Below, in pieces: positions 40,545 to 49,682 of a DNA stretch of 54,785 nucleotides (the stretch's first letter is position 1; every line of letters starts with the position of its first letter). Under the pieces are notes generated by a model that did no database searches, was not told where the DNA came from, and saw nothing but the letters and a program-made list of their open reading frames with translations. The DNA comes from a virus, in the IMG/VR virus record IMGVR_UViG_3300032241_002057, positions 1 to 54,785 of that record, one strand, 5' to 3'. The translations under genes were made by a program, and so were the position numbers.

Positions 40545-41351
40545 ATGAAGCAGCAAACAAAGAGAACATATTCTCGTAACACTAACGACCTAAAGCCGAA
40601 GATAGTATATCCGAAAAACTTTGAAATTGACATCGAGCCTAAACTGGCTGCCGATCTTTCTTATTTTATAAAGCAAGAATTAGGTTATTATAATTCTTTG
40701 ATCGATTTGCTTTCACCTCGTTTACGTGCATATCCAAAAGATATTCTGAATATAAAAGAGAGAGAGAAGAGTCTCTGGGACTCGTGTGCAGAATACGCAA
40801 TTGATCCTCAGAAATTACTTGATCAACCGTTTGAAACCTGGCCGAAACATCTGCATCATATGCATCATATGTTATATGACATTAACGAGAAAATCAAAAT
40901 TTCACCAGCACATATAAACATTTGCAGTATCGCATCTACACCTGCGAGATTGCATGCTGTAGTTCGCAAGGCAATTGCGTCTGAAATATTAAAATACATG
41001 GTTAATCAAGCTGATATATTATTATCTGCAGTGAAAACTGATGTTATGCGAGCTCCGATGCAAATGTTGCAAACGCATACAATTGATACTAAACGGCATT
41101 TACAAATACCAAAGAGTTTGATAAAAATTACCTATAACGAGTCTGAAAATTCATCAGATATCAGTATTCCTTATAGTAAAACTGCAATTACGGTGCCATA
41201 TTATGATCTCAGGCCAGTTGCATTCAAACTTTTAATTATTCGTGCTCCTCATCCTACATCAACTAATCAAAAATGGCAACTTGATTTTAGAGACAGTCCT
41301 GCCGCATATTTATTGTCTATAACTGATCCAGTAGAACGTAAACGTAGATAA
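40545..41351 (+). CDS. Phage protein of unknown function
   Basis: 268 residues, not recognised. The start is basic (MKQQTKRTYSRNTNDLKPKI). A helical middle has a His-rich HLHHMHHMLYDI stretch around residue 105 that could bind metal. The C-terminal part (KTAITVPYYDLRPVAFKLLI) is beta-like and ends VERKRR. No ribosome site is seen at ATG 40545. It stands alone between the PD-(D/E)XK nuclease and a terminator hairpin. Confidence 0.6.
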   Translation: MKQQTKRTYSRNTNDLKPKIVYPKNFEIDIEPKLAADLSYFIKQELGYYNSLIDLLSPRLRAYPKDILNIKEREKSLWDSCAEYAIDPQKLLDQPFETWPKHLHHMHHMLYDINEKIKISPAHINICSIASTPARLHAVVRKAIASEILKYMVNQADILLSAVKTDVMRAPMQMLQTHTIDTKRHLQIPKSLIKITYNESENSSDISIPYSKTAITVPYYDLRPVAFKLLIIRAPHPTSTNQKWQLDFRDSPAAYLLSITDPVERKRR

Positions 41352-41380
41352 TAGAAGCTGATACATCATATCAGCTTCTA
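41352..41380. terminator. Bidirectional terminator hairpin
   Basis: A 12-base-pair perfect stem TAGAAGCTGATA / TATCAGCTTCTA with loop CATCA, lying exactly between two convergent genes. Its T-rich flanks are modest on both sides. Confidence 0.65.
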
Positions 41381-41572
41381 TTATAACATACCGCCTTTTT
41401 TCTTTGGATCCATTGATTCATAATGTTTTTGTATAACTTTTGACAATATTTCTCGTTGTTCAAACGATAACATATGAGCTTCATTAAAATTTAATCCGCC
41501 TTGCATATAAAATGCTAGCATCGCAAGTTCATGAACAATTGCCTTGCGATTTTTTTCCATTGTATCTAGCAT
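41381..41572 (-). CDS. Small protein next to gp26
   Basis: 63 residues, helical: HELAMLAFYMQGGLNFNEAH then LSFEQREILSKVIQKHYESM and a basic KKKGGML tail. Proteins of this kind stand beside gp26 in T4-like marine phages, and gene 51 (hub assembly) takes this place in T4, but I cannot claim homology to gp51. It follows the gp26-like gene by 26 bases on the same strand and ends at a terminator hairpin. The ribosome site is weak. Confidence 0.6.
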   Translation of the reverse strand: MLDTMEKNRKAIVHELAMLAFYMQGGLNFNEAHMLSFEQREILSKVIQKHYESMDPKKKGGML

Positions 41573-41598
41573 TTTCGTTATTAATTCTGGATCGCCCG

Positions 41599-42453
41599 TT
41601 AAGAGCGTTTGCCGAAAAAACTTGATGGATCAAATGCCAATACATCCTCCCATACATGTCCGCAGCTATTACATTGAATAGTTAGTTGTTTTGGTACACC
41701 TATCTTATTGATTTTATCTACTGCTTCGATTACCATATCTGCTTGAGATTTACTGATACCCATTAACCATTCATTAATATGGTCTCTATCGGTAACCGTG
41801 GTGTTACTTTTAATTAAAACAATTTTCTCAATGCTGCGACTAACAAGGGAAAAGGTTAATCTACTTAACCTTTCGACACTTTCTGCTAAAAGACTTGCTT
41901 TGTCTATATCATCGATATTTTCGCCTTGAGCATTTATTGCGCGAAACGCCTTCTCTTCTTCAAATTCTCTTCTAAGAAAAATTTGACGCATTTCAAAATC
42001 ATAAGGAGTCACGTACACTACAAGATCGTCTCCGAATCTTATAGTTAACTCGCTCTCGTCAATATATGTCATCGTATCTAGCAATGCTTGACAATTCATT
42101 TCGAATGTATTTTCTGCTTTGCATGCAGGACAAATTCTGTCATAGTCCATTTTACCGCCATTGCTAGCTGATTTAATAGCAACAAACAACGCTTCTAAAT
42201 CTGGTAACATAAATCGTTTTACATTTTTAATACTTGGTGCACAATCGGTTACAACCTTTTCTAATGCTTGTCCGTTTAACATAGCATCTGGAGTGTTCAG
42301 CATAATATCATTTAATGCATTTAGCGGATATACCGCTATTTGTTTGTCATCGGTTGTTTCTACAACTTCGGAATTATACCAGCGACCCTGAGTCGGTAAA
42401 TTTAAATAAAGCGCCGGTTGCCGGAAAAATTGTTGAAGCGGATTCTGAGACAT
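41599..42453 (-). CDS. gp26: Baseplate hub protein, gp26-like
   Basis: 284 residues (T4 gp26 has 208). The N-terminus FFRQPALYLNLPTQGRWY, then YPLNALNDIMLNTPDAMLNG and CAPSIKNVKRFMLPDLEALF, is typical of the gp26 family in T4-like phages. Two Cys pairs (C108/C111 in ICPACK and C261/C264 in CNSCGH) look like a split zinc ribbon. In T4 gp26 takes part in hub assembly. The ATG has a GAGGTAAG ribosome site and a GGTAAATA box 31 bases upstream. Confidence 0.7.
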   Translation of the reverse strand: MSQNPLQQFFRQPALYLNLPTQGRWYNSEVVETTDDKQIAVYPLNALNDIMLNTPDAMLNGQALEKVVTDCAPSIKNVKRFMLPDLEALFVAIKSASNGGKMDYDRICPACKAENTFEMNCQALLDTMTYIDESELTIRFGDDLVVYVTPYDFEMRQIFLRREFEEEKAFRAINAQGENIDDIDKASLLAESVERLSRLTFSLVSRSIEKIVLIKSNTTVTDRDHINEWLMGISKSQADMVIEAVDKINKIGVPKQLTIQCNSCGHVWEDVLAFDPSSFFGKRS

Positions 42454-42462
42454 TCTTACCTC

Positions 42463-42470
42463 TATAAATA
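42463..42470 (+). promoter_or_regulatory. T4-type late promoter TATAAATA of the tape-measure-like gene
   Basis: Exact consensus on the plus strand, 63 bases before ATG 42534. It lies back to back with the variant box of gp26. Confidence 0.55.
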
Positions 42471-42484
42471 TAAATGTATATGCA

Positions 42485-42492
42485 TATTTACC
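42485..42492 (-). promoter_or_regulatory. Variant late box GGTAAATA for the gp26-like gene
   Basis: Minus strand, 31 bases before ATG 42453, the standard spacing for late boxes in this window. Confidence 0.4.
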
Positions 42493-42533
42493 ACTATTAA
42501 AATGGTGCTTAGTTAAGTGTTGAAAGAAAGTTT

Positions 42534-45122
42534 ATGACTCAAGATGTAAACATTGCAAGCGTAGCCGGTCGCGGATATCCTCCAGCATGGGCAACTGAAA
42601 ATACCTTAGCAAATATCGCAAATTCATCTGATAAGAGTATGCAATATTTGAAAATTATCGGCAGAGAGTTAGCATCAGATAGCGACCATTTGTTAGCAGA
42701 AATTAGAAAAATAGCCGGAGAATTAAAAGACGGGCATGAAGAGAATAAAAAAACTGATTTAGATGATAAAAACAATTCAGAAGAAAATATAAAGGAACTA
42801 AGAAATCTAAATAAAGCTCAACGCGACAGTATTCTAGCACTACGTTCAACGACAGATAGTAAATCACTTTTCGGTAATATTAAAGCTGGTTTAAACTCAG
42901 TTGGATATCAAATGAAATTTATGAACCATCCTTTAGCCGACATGATTACAGGATTTGGTGTAGTTGCTGGTGTTGTTGACGAGCTTTGGCATAAAATAGT
43001 AGATTTGAACAAATCATGGGAATCGTTGTATGCTACAGGATTGATATTTGATAATGGCATGAACGGATTAATTTCTGCAGCTAACAATGCCGGAATGACT
43101 GTTGAAAATTTTTCAAAAATGCTTACAAAATTTGGAGCTGTTGCTGGTACCTTGGGGGTAAAAAGATTATCAGATCTCAATAAACAATTTCTTGACAATA
43201 CTAAAAGTGGATCAGAACTTATGATGACACAAGAAGAGGCTAATGAAGCCTTTCTTGGAACTGTAGAATTAATGAGAAGTTCTGGAAAATTAACCTCTAT
43301 GAGCGACAAAGAAATAGTCGAAAGTGGAAAAAATTTACTAAAAAATTATAATGAGTTGGCAGAAGCAACAGGGCGTAACCGAGACGAAATTGCAAAAAGT
43401 ACACAGGATATTATTCGAGAATCAAATGTGAATGTATTATCGAGATTAATACCTAAAGAACAACAGGAACAATTTCAAAAACAAATAGCAGGTTATGCTG
43501 CTGCATTTGGAGATAGCGGCAAAGAATTAGCATCAGCGTCGGCGCAAATTCGTCTAGCTGGCGGCAGTATGGGTACACTGACAGGTGACATGGCAACCAT
43601 TGTTAATCAAGTCCCGGGTTTATATGATGCGTTAAATGCCACCGACACTGATGCACCTAAACGGGCTGCAATGGCATTTGGTCATATGGATCCTCAAGCA
43701 GTTGCCGATTTAATGGTACAATTTCCAGAAGCAGGTAAATGGATCAACGAAATGACTCAAAAAGGTCAAGCTTTGGTCGAAATACAAGATTTACAAGCAA
43801 AGCAAGATGCAGGTACATTGACTGAAAAAGAAAGACAACGAAAATTAGATTTAGAATCTCAACAAAAAATATTAGAAGCACACAGCAAAGTAAATGCTGC
43901 TATGGCCAATTTTCAAAATTCGATTGGCCGTGTTGCTATGTCGTTCTCGCATTTATTGATGCCGGCGATCAAGTTATTATCAACAACATTTGATGCAATC
44001 TCGTGGACAATTGACAAGGTATCTGACTTGTTTGACGGGATTTCCAACACAATAAGTGGTTGGTTAAAAAGTCTCAATATCGATGACAATGCTGCAGATA
44101 TCGCAGGATCAGCCGGTGCTGCAATTGGTATTGGAGTAATTGGCACATCAGTTTTAAAATGGCTTATGGGGGCAGGCGGCGGCCTTTTTACCCGTATGCT
44201 ATCTTGGGGTCCATTTGGGAAAATCAGTGGATTATTGTCTAAGACAGCAGGAGTTGCCGGAAAAGCAGGCGGCGGTATACTAGGGGGTATTGGCGACGGC
44301 ATAGGAAAAATAGGAAAAGGTTTAGGGGGTTTAGGAAAAGGTGTAGGTGTAGTTATAGAATCGATATTAGGGGGGTTAGCAGCAGGTTTAATAGCATTTG
44401 CTAATCCTGAAATACTTTTAGGTGCTGCGATTCTATCTGCATCTATAGCAATATTAGGAGCGGGTATATCTGGTGCAATATGGATAATAAGTAAATCATT
44501 GCCGTCGTTAGCAGATGGCATGCAATCTTTTGCAAATTTAGATGGTTCTGCATTGATATTAGCCGGAAAAGGTATGGTTGCAATTGGTGCAGGACTCGTT
44601 GCTATGACTGCTGGTACTGTGATTGATGGTTTAGGAGGCTTGATAACGGGTATAACTGGTTTATTTAAAGAAGATCCTATTGATAAGCTCAAAAAATTTG
44701 CAAGTGTCGGCGAACCGTTAAAATTAGCAGCAGATGCTTTGCAATTGCTTGCAGATTCTATGCCAAAAGCAATCAATGCAATTTCTAGTCTTAATAATGT
44801 AGATTTTTCTGGTATGGATAAATTGCGTGCATCTTTAGCACCTATTCCTACTCAATCTACTGGATTTTTATCGTCGCTGTCTAATTTGGTATCAGGAACC
44901 GCACCTATTAACAATGCTGGTATAGAATCTCCTACAGTTCCTACTACAAATATAGATCGAGCTGCTATTGATTACTACGAAAAAAGCACCAAACAGTTTG
45001 CTAGAATGATAGAATTGTTAGAAATTGCAAATGGTCATGCGTCTAAATTAGTAGATGTGAATCAGGACGGACATAGCGACGTAGTTGATGCTATAACAGC
45101 GGCAAGCGGATCGATATTCTAA
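42534..45122 (+). CDS. Tape-measure-like tail protein
   Basis: 862 residues. Residues 1-130 are helical and charged. The next part has FNMEM-like helices and SWESLYATGLIFDNGMNGL. From about residue 520 to 730 there are Gly/Ala-rich hydrophobic stretches (GVIGTSVLKWLMGAGGG, GGGILGGIGDGIGKIGKGLG, LLGAAILSASIAILGAGISG), as in phage tape measures that insert into the host membrane. T4 gp29 (590 residues) measures the tail and sits next to gp26 and gp51, which fits this place. No peptidase or lysozyme domain is seen. A GAAAG ribosome site precedes the ATG. Confidence 0.6.
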   Translation: MTQDVNIASVAGRGYPPAWATENTLANIANSSDKSMQYLKIIGRELASDSDHLLAEIRKIAGELKDGHEENKKTDLDDKNNSEENIKELRNLNKAQRDSILALRSTTDSKSLFGNIKAGLNSVGYQMKFMNHPLADMITGFGVVAGVVDELWHKIVDLNKSWESLYATGLIFDNGMNGLISAANNAGMTVENFSKMLTKFGAVAGTLGVKRLSDLNKQFLDNTKSGSELMMTQEEANEAFLGTVELMRSSGKLTSMSDKEIVESGKNLLKNYNELAEATGRNRDEIAKSTQDIIRESNVNVLSRLIPKEQQEQFQKQIAGYAAAFGDSGKELASASAQIRLAGGSMGTLTGDMATIVNQVPGLYDALNATDTDAPKRAAMAFGHMDPQAVADLMVQFPEAGKWINEMTQKGQALVEIQDLQAKQDAGTLTEKERQRKLDLESQQKILEAHSKVNAAMANFQNSIGRVAMSFSHLLMPAIKLLSTTFDAISWTIDKVSDLFDGISNTISGWLKSLNIDDNAADIAGSAGAAIGIGVIGTSVLKWLMGAGGGLFTRMLSWGPFGKISGLLSKTAGVAGKAGGGILGGIGDGIGKIGKGLGGLGKGVGVVIESILGGLAAGLIAFANPEILLGAAILSASIAILGAGISGAIWIISKSLPSLADGMQSFANLDGSALILAGKGMVAIGAGLVAMTAGTVIDGLGGLITGITGLFKEDPIDKLKKFASVGEPLKLAADALQLLADSMPKAINAISSLNNVDFSGMDKLRASLAPIPTQSTGFLSSLSNLVSGTAPINNAGIESPTVPTTNIDRAAIDYYEKSTKQFARMIELLEIANGHASKLVDVNQDGHSDVVDAITAASGSIF

Positions 45123-45177
45123 TCGTTTAAGCTAAAACCTGTTAAATATTGTACAGAATTTGTGTTGTCATATATCT

Positions 45178-45197
45178 CTCTTTGGATTAATAAAGAG
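45178..45197 (+). terminator. Weak hairpin in the gap before gp20
   Basis: CTCTTT / AAAGAG with an eight-base loop, followed shortly by TTTTG. It may slow transcripts from the tape-measure-like gene. The rest of the 166-base gap holds only the gp20 late box. Confidence 0.3.
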
Positions 45198-45256
45198 GAT
45201 TTTGATCCGTAATTTTGTCAGATTAACAATCTCATTTATCATTTACTCGATTTAAC

Positions 45257-45264
45257 GATAAATA
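45257..45264 (+). promoter_or_regulatory. Late promoter box GATAAATA of gp20
   Basis: GATAAATA 24 bases before ATG 45289, with an AAGGAAG ribosome site in between. Confidence 0.6.
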
Positions 45265-45288
45265 CCAGTTATATAAGGAAGTTTGTTT

Positions 45289-47067
45289 ATGTCAACATGG
45301 AAAAAATATTTTTCTGCAGTACCAACTCAATCAAAGTTGAATCAACGATTATCTAATAGCAATACCAATGCAGGAACAAATGCCGGTTCCGGAGCAAAAT
45401 ATTCCAGTTTTCTGCCAGAGGTATATAGTGGTGCGCCTAATAGAGTTGAAAGATATATTTCTTATGAGCAAATGGACCTCGACAGCGAAATTAGTAAAGG
45501 TTTAGATATAATTTCCGATTATTCTGTTCAAAATTACGAAGCTAATGAACAACCGTTTCAAATTATATACAACGATAGTATGACGGAAACAGAGATTACT
45601 TTATTGAAAGATATGCTAAGACAATGGTGCAAACTCAATAGATGGCATCAAAGGCTTTGGCGTGCATTTCGCAATACGTTAAAATACGGTGATCAGATTT
45701 TTATTAGAGATCCGGAAACCTTCAAATTAATTTGGGTAGATCCTGCAAAAGTTGAAAAAATCATAGTAAATGAAGATAAAGGTAAATCAGCCGAACAATA
45801 TGTAATAAAAGATATAGATTTGAACCTACAAACTCTTGTTGGTACAAATATGCTAATTCATGACCAATATAGCTTCCCAGGCGGTTATCCTCGTAGTTCA
45901 AATCCTGCCGCGGGAGCCGGAACTGTTAATTACGGAATATCTAGCAGTCCTGGTAGTAGAACAAGTAGATTTGATTTACAGCCAAATCAATTGGCGATTG
46001 ATTCTACCCATATAGTACATTTGAGTTTAAGTGAAGGTATGGATAGCCAATGGCCGTTTGGCACTTCGATATTAGAAAGCATTTATAAGGTTTATAAACA
46101 AAAAGATCTTCTTGAAGATTGTATTTTGATTTATCGTGTTGTTCGAGCACCAGAACGCAGAGTCTTTTATATTGATACAGGAAGTTTAAGTGGCCCTCGT
46201 GCTCAGCAGGTTATTGAGCGTATGAAAAATGAAATTTATCAACGTAGAATTCCAAATAGAACTGGCGGTGGTCAATCAATTTTGGATGCAGCATACAGCC
46301 CTATTGCTATAAATGAAGATTTTTTCCTTGCAACTAATAGCGAGGGTAAAGGAACAAAGATCGAAACATTACCAGGTGGTGAAAATCTTGGTCAAATCGA
46401 TGATTTAAAATACTTTAATAATAAAATGATTAGAGGTTTAGGTATTCCCAGTAGCTATCTACCAACAGGACCAGAAGATGGTACAACTGCTTATGTAGAT
46501 GGTAAAGTAGGTACCGCATATGTACAAGAATTTCGTTTTGCTAAAGTATGCCAACGTTTACAAAATCTCATGGATCCAGTTCTAGATAAAGAATTTAAAT
46601 TATATGTTAAGTCGCGAGGCATCGAGATTGAAAGTGATATGTACGAATTAAAGATGTGGGAACCTCAAAGTTTTTCACAATACAGGCAAATGGCACTTGA
46701 TTCGGAACAAATCACAGTTTTCACCAGTCTTATGCAAACAGAGGCAGCAAAATATATCAGTAAGAGATTTGCATTAAAAAGATATCTTAGCTGGACAGAC
46801 GAAGATATACTTGAAAACGAAAAAATGTGGAAAGAAGAAAACACCAAAAAGGTTAAAGATAAACTTGGTGTCAAAATGGGCAGCGACAATGCTCCGGGAT
46901 TAAATGCAGTTGGCATTCGTCCGCCGCCAGAGGAAGCAGTTCAAACACCAGAGGAAGTACCTCCAGAGGAAGGTGCCACCCCTGCAACGCCAGAAACACC
47001 AGCTGCTCCAGCAGCAGGAGGTGTTGCTGCCACCCCTGCTAATGCATTAGGCGAACCAACAACATAA
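45289..47067 (+). CDS. gp20: Portal protein gp20
   Basis: 592 residues (T4 gp20 has 524). Typical family sequence includes RYISYEQMDLDSEISKGLDI, FKLIWVDPAKVEKI, QWPFGTSILESIYKVYKQKD, RVVRAPERRVFYIDTG and DGTTAYVDGK. Twelve copies form the portal at the capsid vertex through which DNA enters and leaves, and around which the prohead starts. I chose ATG 45289 because AAGGAAG lies seven bases upstream; a TTG two codons earlier is too close. The last 60 residues are Pro/Ala/Glu-rich and probably disordered. Confidence 0.95.
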   Translation: MSTWKKYFSAVPTQSKLNQRLSNSNTNAGTNAGSGAKYSSFLPEVYSGAPNRVERYISYEQMDLDSEISKGLDIISDYSVQNYEANEQPFQIIYNDSMTETEITLLKDMLRQWCKLNRWHQRLWRAFRNTLKYGDQIFIRDPETFKLIWVDPAKVEKIIVNEDKGKSAEQYVIKDIDLNLQTLVGTNMLIHDQYSFPGGYPRSSNPAAGAGTVNYGISSSPGSRTSRFDLQPNQLAIDSTHIVHLSLSEGMDSQWPFGTSILESIYKVYKQKDLLEDCILIYRVVRAPERRVFYIDTGSLSGPRAQQVIERMKNEIYQRRIPNRTGGGQSILDAAYSPIAINEDFFLATNSEGKGTKIETLPGGENLGQIDDLKYFNNKMIRGLGIPSSYLPTGPEDGTTAYVDGKVGTAYVQEFRFAKVCQRLQNLMDPVLDKEFKLYVKSRGIEIESDMYELKMWEPQSFSQYRQMALDSEQITVFTSLMQTEAAKYISKRFALKRYLSWTDEDILENEKMWKEENTKKVKDKLGVKMGSDNAPGLNAVGIRPPPEEAVQTPEEVPPEEGATPATPETPAAPAAGGVAATPANALGEPTT

Positions 47068-47073
47068 TAAATA
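47066..47073 (+). promoter_or_regulatory. Late-type box AATAAATA after gp20
   Basis: AATAAATA overlapping the gp20 stop, 18 bases before ATG 47092, with an AGAGGA ribosome site in between. Confidence 0.4.
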
Positions 47074-47091
47074 TCATCTGAGAGGACCATT

Positions 47092-47316
47092 ATGAACGCT
47101 AACGAGCTAGACCCAACTTATAGAGATGATAATAACGACAAAATCATGCAACGTAATGTTAATGATTCACGCAAGCCAACTATCACCCTTGTACATCTCA
47201 ACAAATTGAAAAAGATGAGAGCTGCAAAAGATCTTGAAAATTTAATGCGAGGTGATTTCTTAGAAATTATCTACGGTGCACCAGAAGAGGCCGGCGGCGA
47301 AGTAGGTGGTATCTAA
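47092..47316 (+). CDS. Small prohead-region protein, gp67-like position
   Basis: 74 residues. The core RKPTITLVHLNKLKKMRAAK is basic and helical and the end is acidic and Gly-rich. Small proteins with a LTLRHLNKLRKMR-like core stand between gp20 and gp21 in T4-like marine phages, where T4 has the prohead core proteins gp67 and gp68. The product probably joins the assembly core. The ATG has an AGAGGA ribosome site; the stop shares its last A with the next ATG. Confidence 0.6.
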   Translation: MNANELDPTYRDDNNDKIMQRNVNDSRKPTITLVHLNKLKKMRAAKDLENLMRGDFLEIIYGAPEEAGGEVGGI

Positions 47317-48455
47317 TGCCCTATAATATTAACAATTATGATGGTACATTTCTTGTGAGCGTACCAAACAGTACAATTTGTACTACATCAACAAGTCTTG
47401 GATTAATAGGTCAAAATGCTGTTAATTTTGGCCTAACTATGAATGAAAACTTTGTGTATTTACTGCAAAATTTTTCTAGTAGCACACCACCAGCTAGTCC
47501 TATTGAAGGACAAGTGTGGTATAACTCAGTTACTTCTGTTATGAATTTTTATGATGGTACACAATGGCAAACCTTATCGCCGCCATTTGACGGTGATGCG
47601 GGAACAGCACAAGTGCTGATAACGGCTGTAAATCCGCAGGTCGAAGTAACCGTGATGTTCAGTGCAGGTCTTATTGTTGCCGCTGTTAGTCACTTCTCTC
47701 TATCTCCGTCTCAATTACCGTTGTATGCACAAGTAGGCGACACAACCTTCCCGTTTCAATCAAGATTCCCTGAAGGAATTTCGCCCGGTATAACCTTAGC
47801 AACTATACCAAGTAGTACTGGTAATCAGTCTGGATACCTTTTTTATGGTACAGCTACATCGGCTAATGTTCTGGCATCAAGTAGATGTATCATATTGTGC
47901 GGTTCTGTAACAGGAAATGTAAGCTTTAACGGTAGTAACGATGTTGTTATTAATACCACATTAATAAATGCATTACAAGGTAATGTTATTTCAAACGCTA
48001 ATGTTACAACTCTTCCTGCATGGTTTACAAATGTATATGTAAATTCAAACGGAATAGTAACAGATGCAACAGCTTTAAATAGCTGTGATATATTTACGGC
48101 CTTACAATATCAACCACCTCAGTATATGACATTCACAGGTAATGTAAACGGTAATACAACAGCTAACGGTACAATCTATACAGCTAATATATATCTAAAT
48201 TGCCAACCGGCTATTACTCCGGGATATTATAGCAATGTTTATGTTGGGCAAAATGGTTTAGTAGTATCAGCGAACAATGATAATTCTGTTCCTCCCCAAG
48301 GAATAATAGTGTGGGGAAATCCAGGACAAATACCAAATGGATGGGTCGTTGCAAACGGGCAGTCAGTTATGTTACCTAACGGTAATACAATTAATACCCC
48401 TGATATTGCCAATTCTGCCCCGTCTTGTACCACATATATAATGCGAATATCTTAG
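47316..48455 (+). CDS. Second tail fibre protein, inside the capsid gene cluster
   Basis: 379 residues. The first 90 (NINNYDGTFLVSVPNST, LLQNFSSSTPPASP, GQVWYNSVTSVMNFYDG) match the start of the fibre at 6611-7750. The C-terminus PPQGIIVWGNPGQIPNGWVV followed by LPNGNTINTPDI is a phage tail-collar domain, which in T4 gp12 binds the host surface. The middle is Asn/Thr/Gly-rich beta sequence. It starts with TAATG coupling to the gp67-like gene. The place between portal and core genes is unusual for a fibre and suggests insertion of a movable gene. Confidence 0.7.
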   Translation: MPYNINNYDGTFLVSVPNSTICTTSTSLGLIGQNAVNFGLTMNENFVYLLQNFSSSTPPASPIEGQVWYNSVTSVMNFYDGTQWQTLSPPFDGDAGTAQVLITAVNPQVEVTVMFSAGLIVAAVSHFSLSPSQLPLYAQVGDTTFPFQSRFPEGISPGITLATIPSSTGNQSGYLFYGTATSANVLASSRCIILCGSVTGNVSFNGSNDVVINTTLINALQGNVISNANVTTLPAWFTNVYVNSNGIVTDATALNSCDIFTALQYQPPQYMTFTGNVNGNTTANGTIYTANIYLNCQPAITPGYYSNVYVGQNGLVVSANNDNSVPPQGIIVWGNPGQIPNGWVVANGQSVMLPNGNTINTPDIANSAPSCTTYIMRIS

Positions 48456-48561
48456 TTGGAAATCACAAAATTACTATTTTTACCGTTGATTCTCAACAAT
48501 ATAGTTATCTGAATTAAATAAATCTGAGTCTGTCTTAAACTTTTGACAAAGGAGCAATTAA

Positions 48562-49566
48562 ATGACTAATAATCCTAAACTATCAAAGGTTCTTGAATAT
48601 CTAATCAAGAACGATGATGAGAAAGCACGTGAGCTTCTCCATCAAGTATTTATAGAAAAAGCTCGTGCCATACACGAAGATATGATGCAGCACGACGAAG
48701 AAATGGAAGAAGAAATTGGCGGTAGTGGTGATATGGGTAAAGATTTCCGCGACGAGATCAACGCTCGTGGCCATCACGATGCACACGCCGATGCTGTTGA
48801 TTCAGAAATCGAAGCTATGAAAAACGAAATTGATTTTGAAGAAACAATGAGCGAAGATAGCGAGCTTGACGAATTTAAAAAAACTACCGACGACGAAGAT
48901 GAAATGCAGCTAGACATCGGCGACGACGAAATGGATATGGATGTATCAGACAATGATAGCACCGAAGATCATGTTGATCACGAAGAGATCATGGATAAGA
49001 TGGGCGATCTAGAAACCGCATTAGCTGAGTTAAAGGCTGAATTTGAAAAGTTAGAAGCCCAAGAAAATGGTGAAAATCCTGGAGAAGAAGAAGGTAAAGG
49101 AGAAGGCGAAGGCGAAGAAGAATCTTGGGAAATGGACGAAGATTTCGACGACATTGCAGAAAGCCTTGACCTAGAAGTTGTGACCAAAGACATGGAAAAG
49201 ACTGTTCCGGCTAAAGATGTTGGTGCAGTTCAGAGTGGAATGAGCGACGGTAATAATGCTCGTAGTCCGTTACCACCAAGTCAAACTACACGTTTTGGTG
49301 CTAAGCCAGTTGATATTGGTGCAGGGCCTGATCATAGAGGTTATGAGCTAGAATCTGCTCCAAAGAGTACAATGGATGCAATGAAGATTGCTGATCCAGC
49401 TATGAAAGCCGACAATCGTCGTAAATCATTTGATAGTGGTATGTCTAAGCAAAGCAAAGAAGGCAACAAGCCAGGTGCAGCTCTTAATACAACTGCTAAA
49501 GAATTTGGTGCCGATACAGTTGGCAAGATGAGCCCATTAAGTAAAGGCGGTCAGAATCTTAAGTAA
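48562..49566 (+). CDS. Acidic prohead core protein
   Basis: 334 residues. The N-terminus NPKLSKVLEYLIKNDDEKAR with ELLHQVFIEKARAIHEDM is conserved among proteins encoded just before gp21 in T4-like marine phages. Residues about 70-220 are extremely acidic with runs of Asp and Glu and a coiled-coil segment (LETALAELKAEFEKLEAQ). The last 110 residues are less acidic with repeated short motifs and look like a processed tail. The role is likely the scaffold core that gp21 later cleaves. AAAGGAG ribosome site; a strong terminator follows. Confidence 0.65.
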   Translation: MTNNPKLSKVLEYLIKNDDEKARELLHQVFIEKARAIHEDMMQHDEEMEEEIGGSGDMGKDFRDEINARGHHDAHADAVDSEIEAMKNEIDFEETMSEDSELDEFKKTTDDEDEMQLDIGDDEMDMDVSDNDSTEDHVDHEEIMDKMGDLETALAELKAEFEKLEAQENGENPGEEEGKGEGEGEEESWEMDEDFDDIAESLDLEVVTKDMEKTVPAKDVGAVQSGMSDGNNARSPLPPSQTTRFGAKPVDIGAGPDHRGYELESAPKSTMDAMKIADPAMKADNRRKSFDSGMSKQSKEGNKPGAALNTTAKEFGADTVGKMSPLSKGGQNLK

Positions 49567-49575
49567 ATTATAGAT

Positions 49576-49609
49576 AAAAATGCTGGAGATTTATTTCTCC
49601 AGCATTTTT
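49576..49609 (+). terminator. Strong intrinsic terminator after the acidic core gene
   Basis: 14-base-pair stem AAAAATGCTGGAGA / TCTCCAGCATTTTT with loop TTTATT, ending in a T-run. It is symmetric and could work in both directions. Confidence 0.85.
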
Positions 49610-49650
49610 GGCAATTATTACCCCTAATAAACTAATAATTGCAACAATTT

Positions 49651-49658
49651 ATTAAATA
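49651..49658 (+). promoter_or_regulatory. Possible variant late box ATTAAATA before gp21
   Basis: ATTAAATA, 24 bases before ATG 49683. The terminator just upstream implies gp21, gp22 and gp23 need their own promoter; this is the best candidate I see. Confidence 0.3.
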
Positions 49659-49682
49659 TTTCTACGCCAAGAAGGTAATGAT

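Noticed and set aside
42908-44776. Long reverse-strand frames under the tape-measure-like gene
   Set aside because: They mirror the codon bias of the plus-strand gene and are Pro/Ile/Ala rich in the pattern expected from the antisense of Gly/Ala-rich sequence. No ribosome sites.
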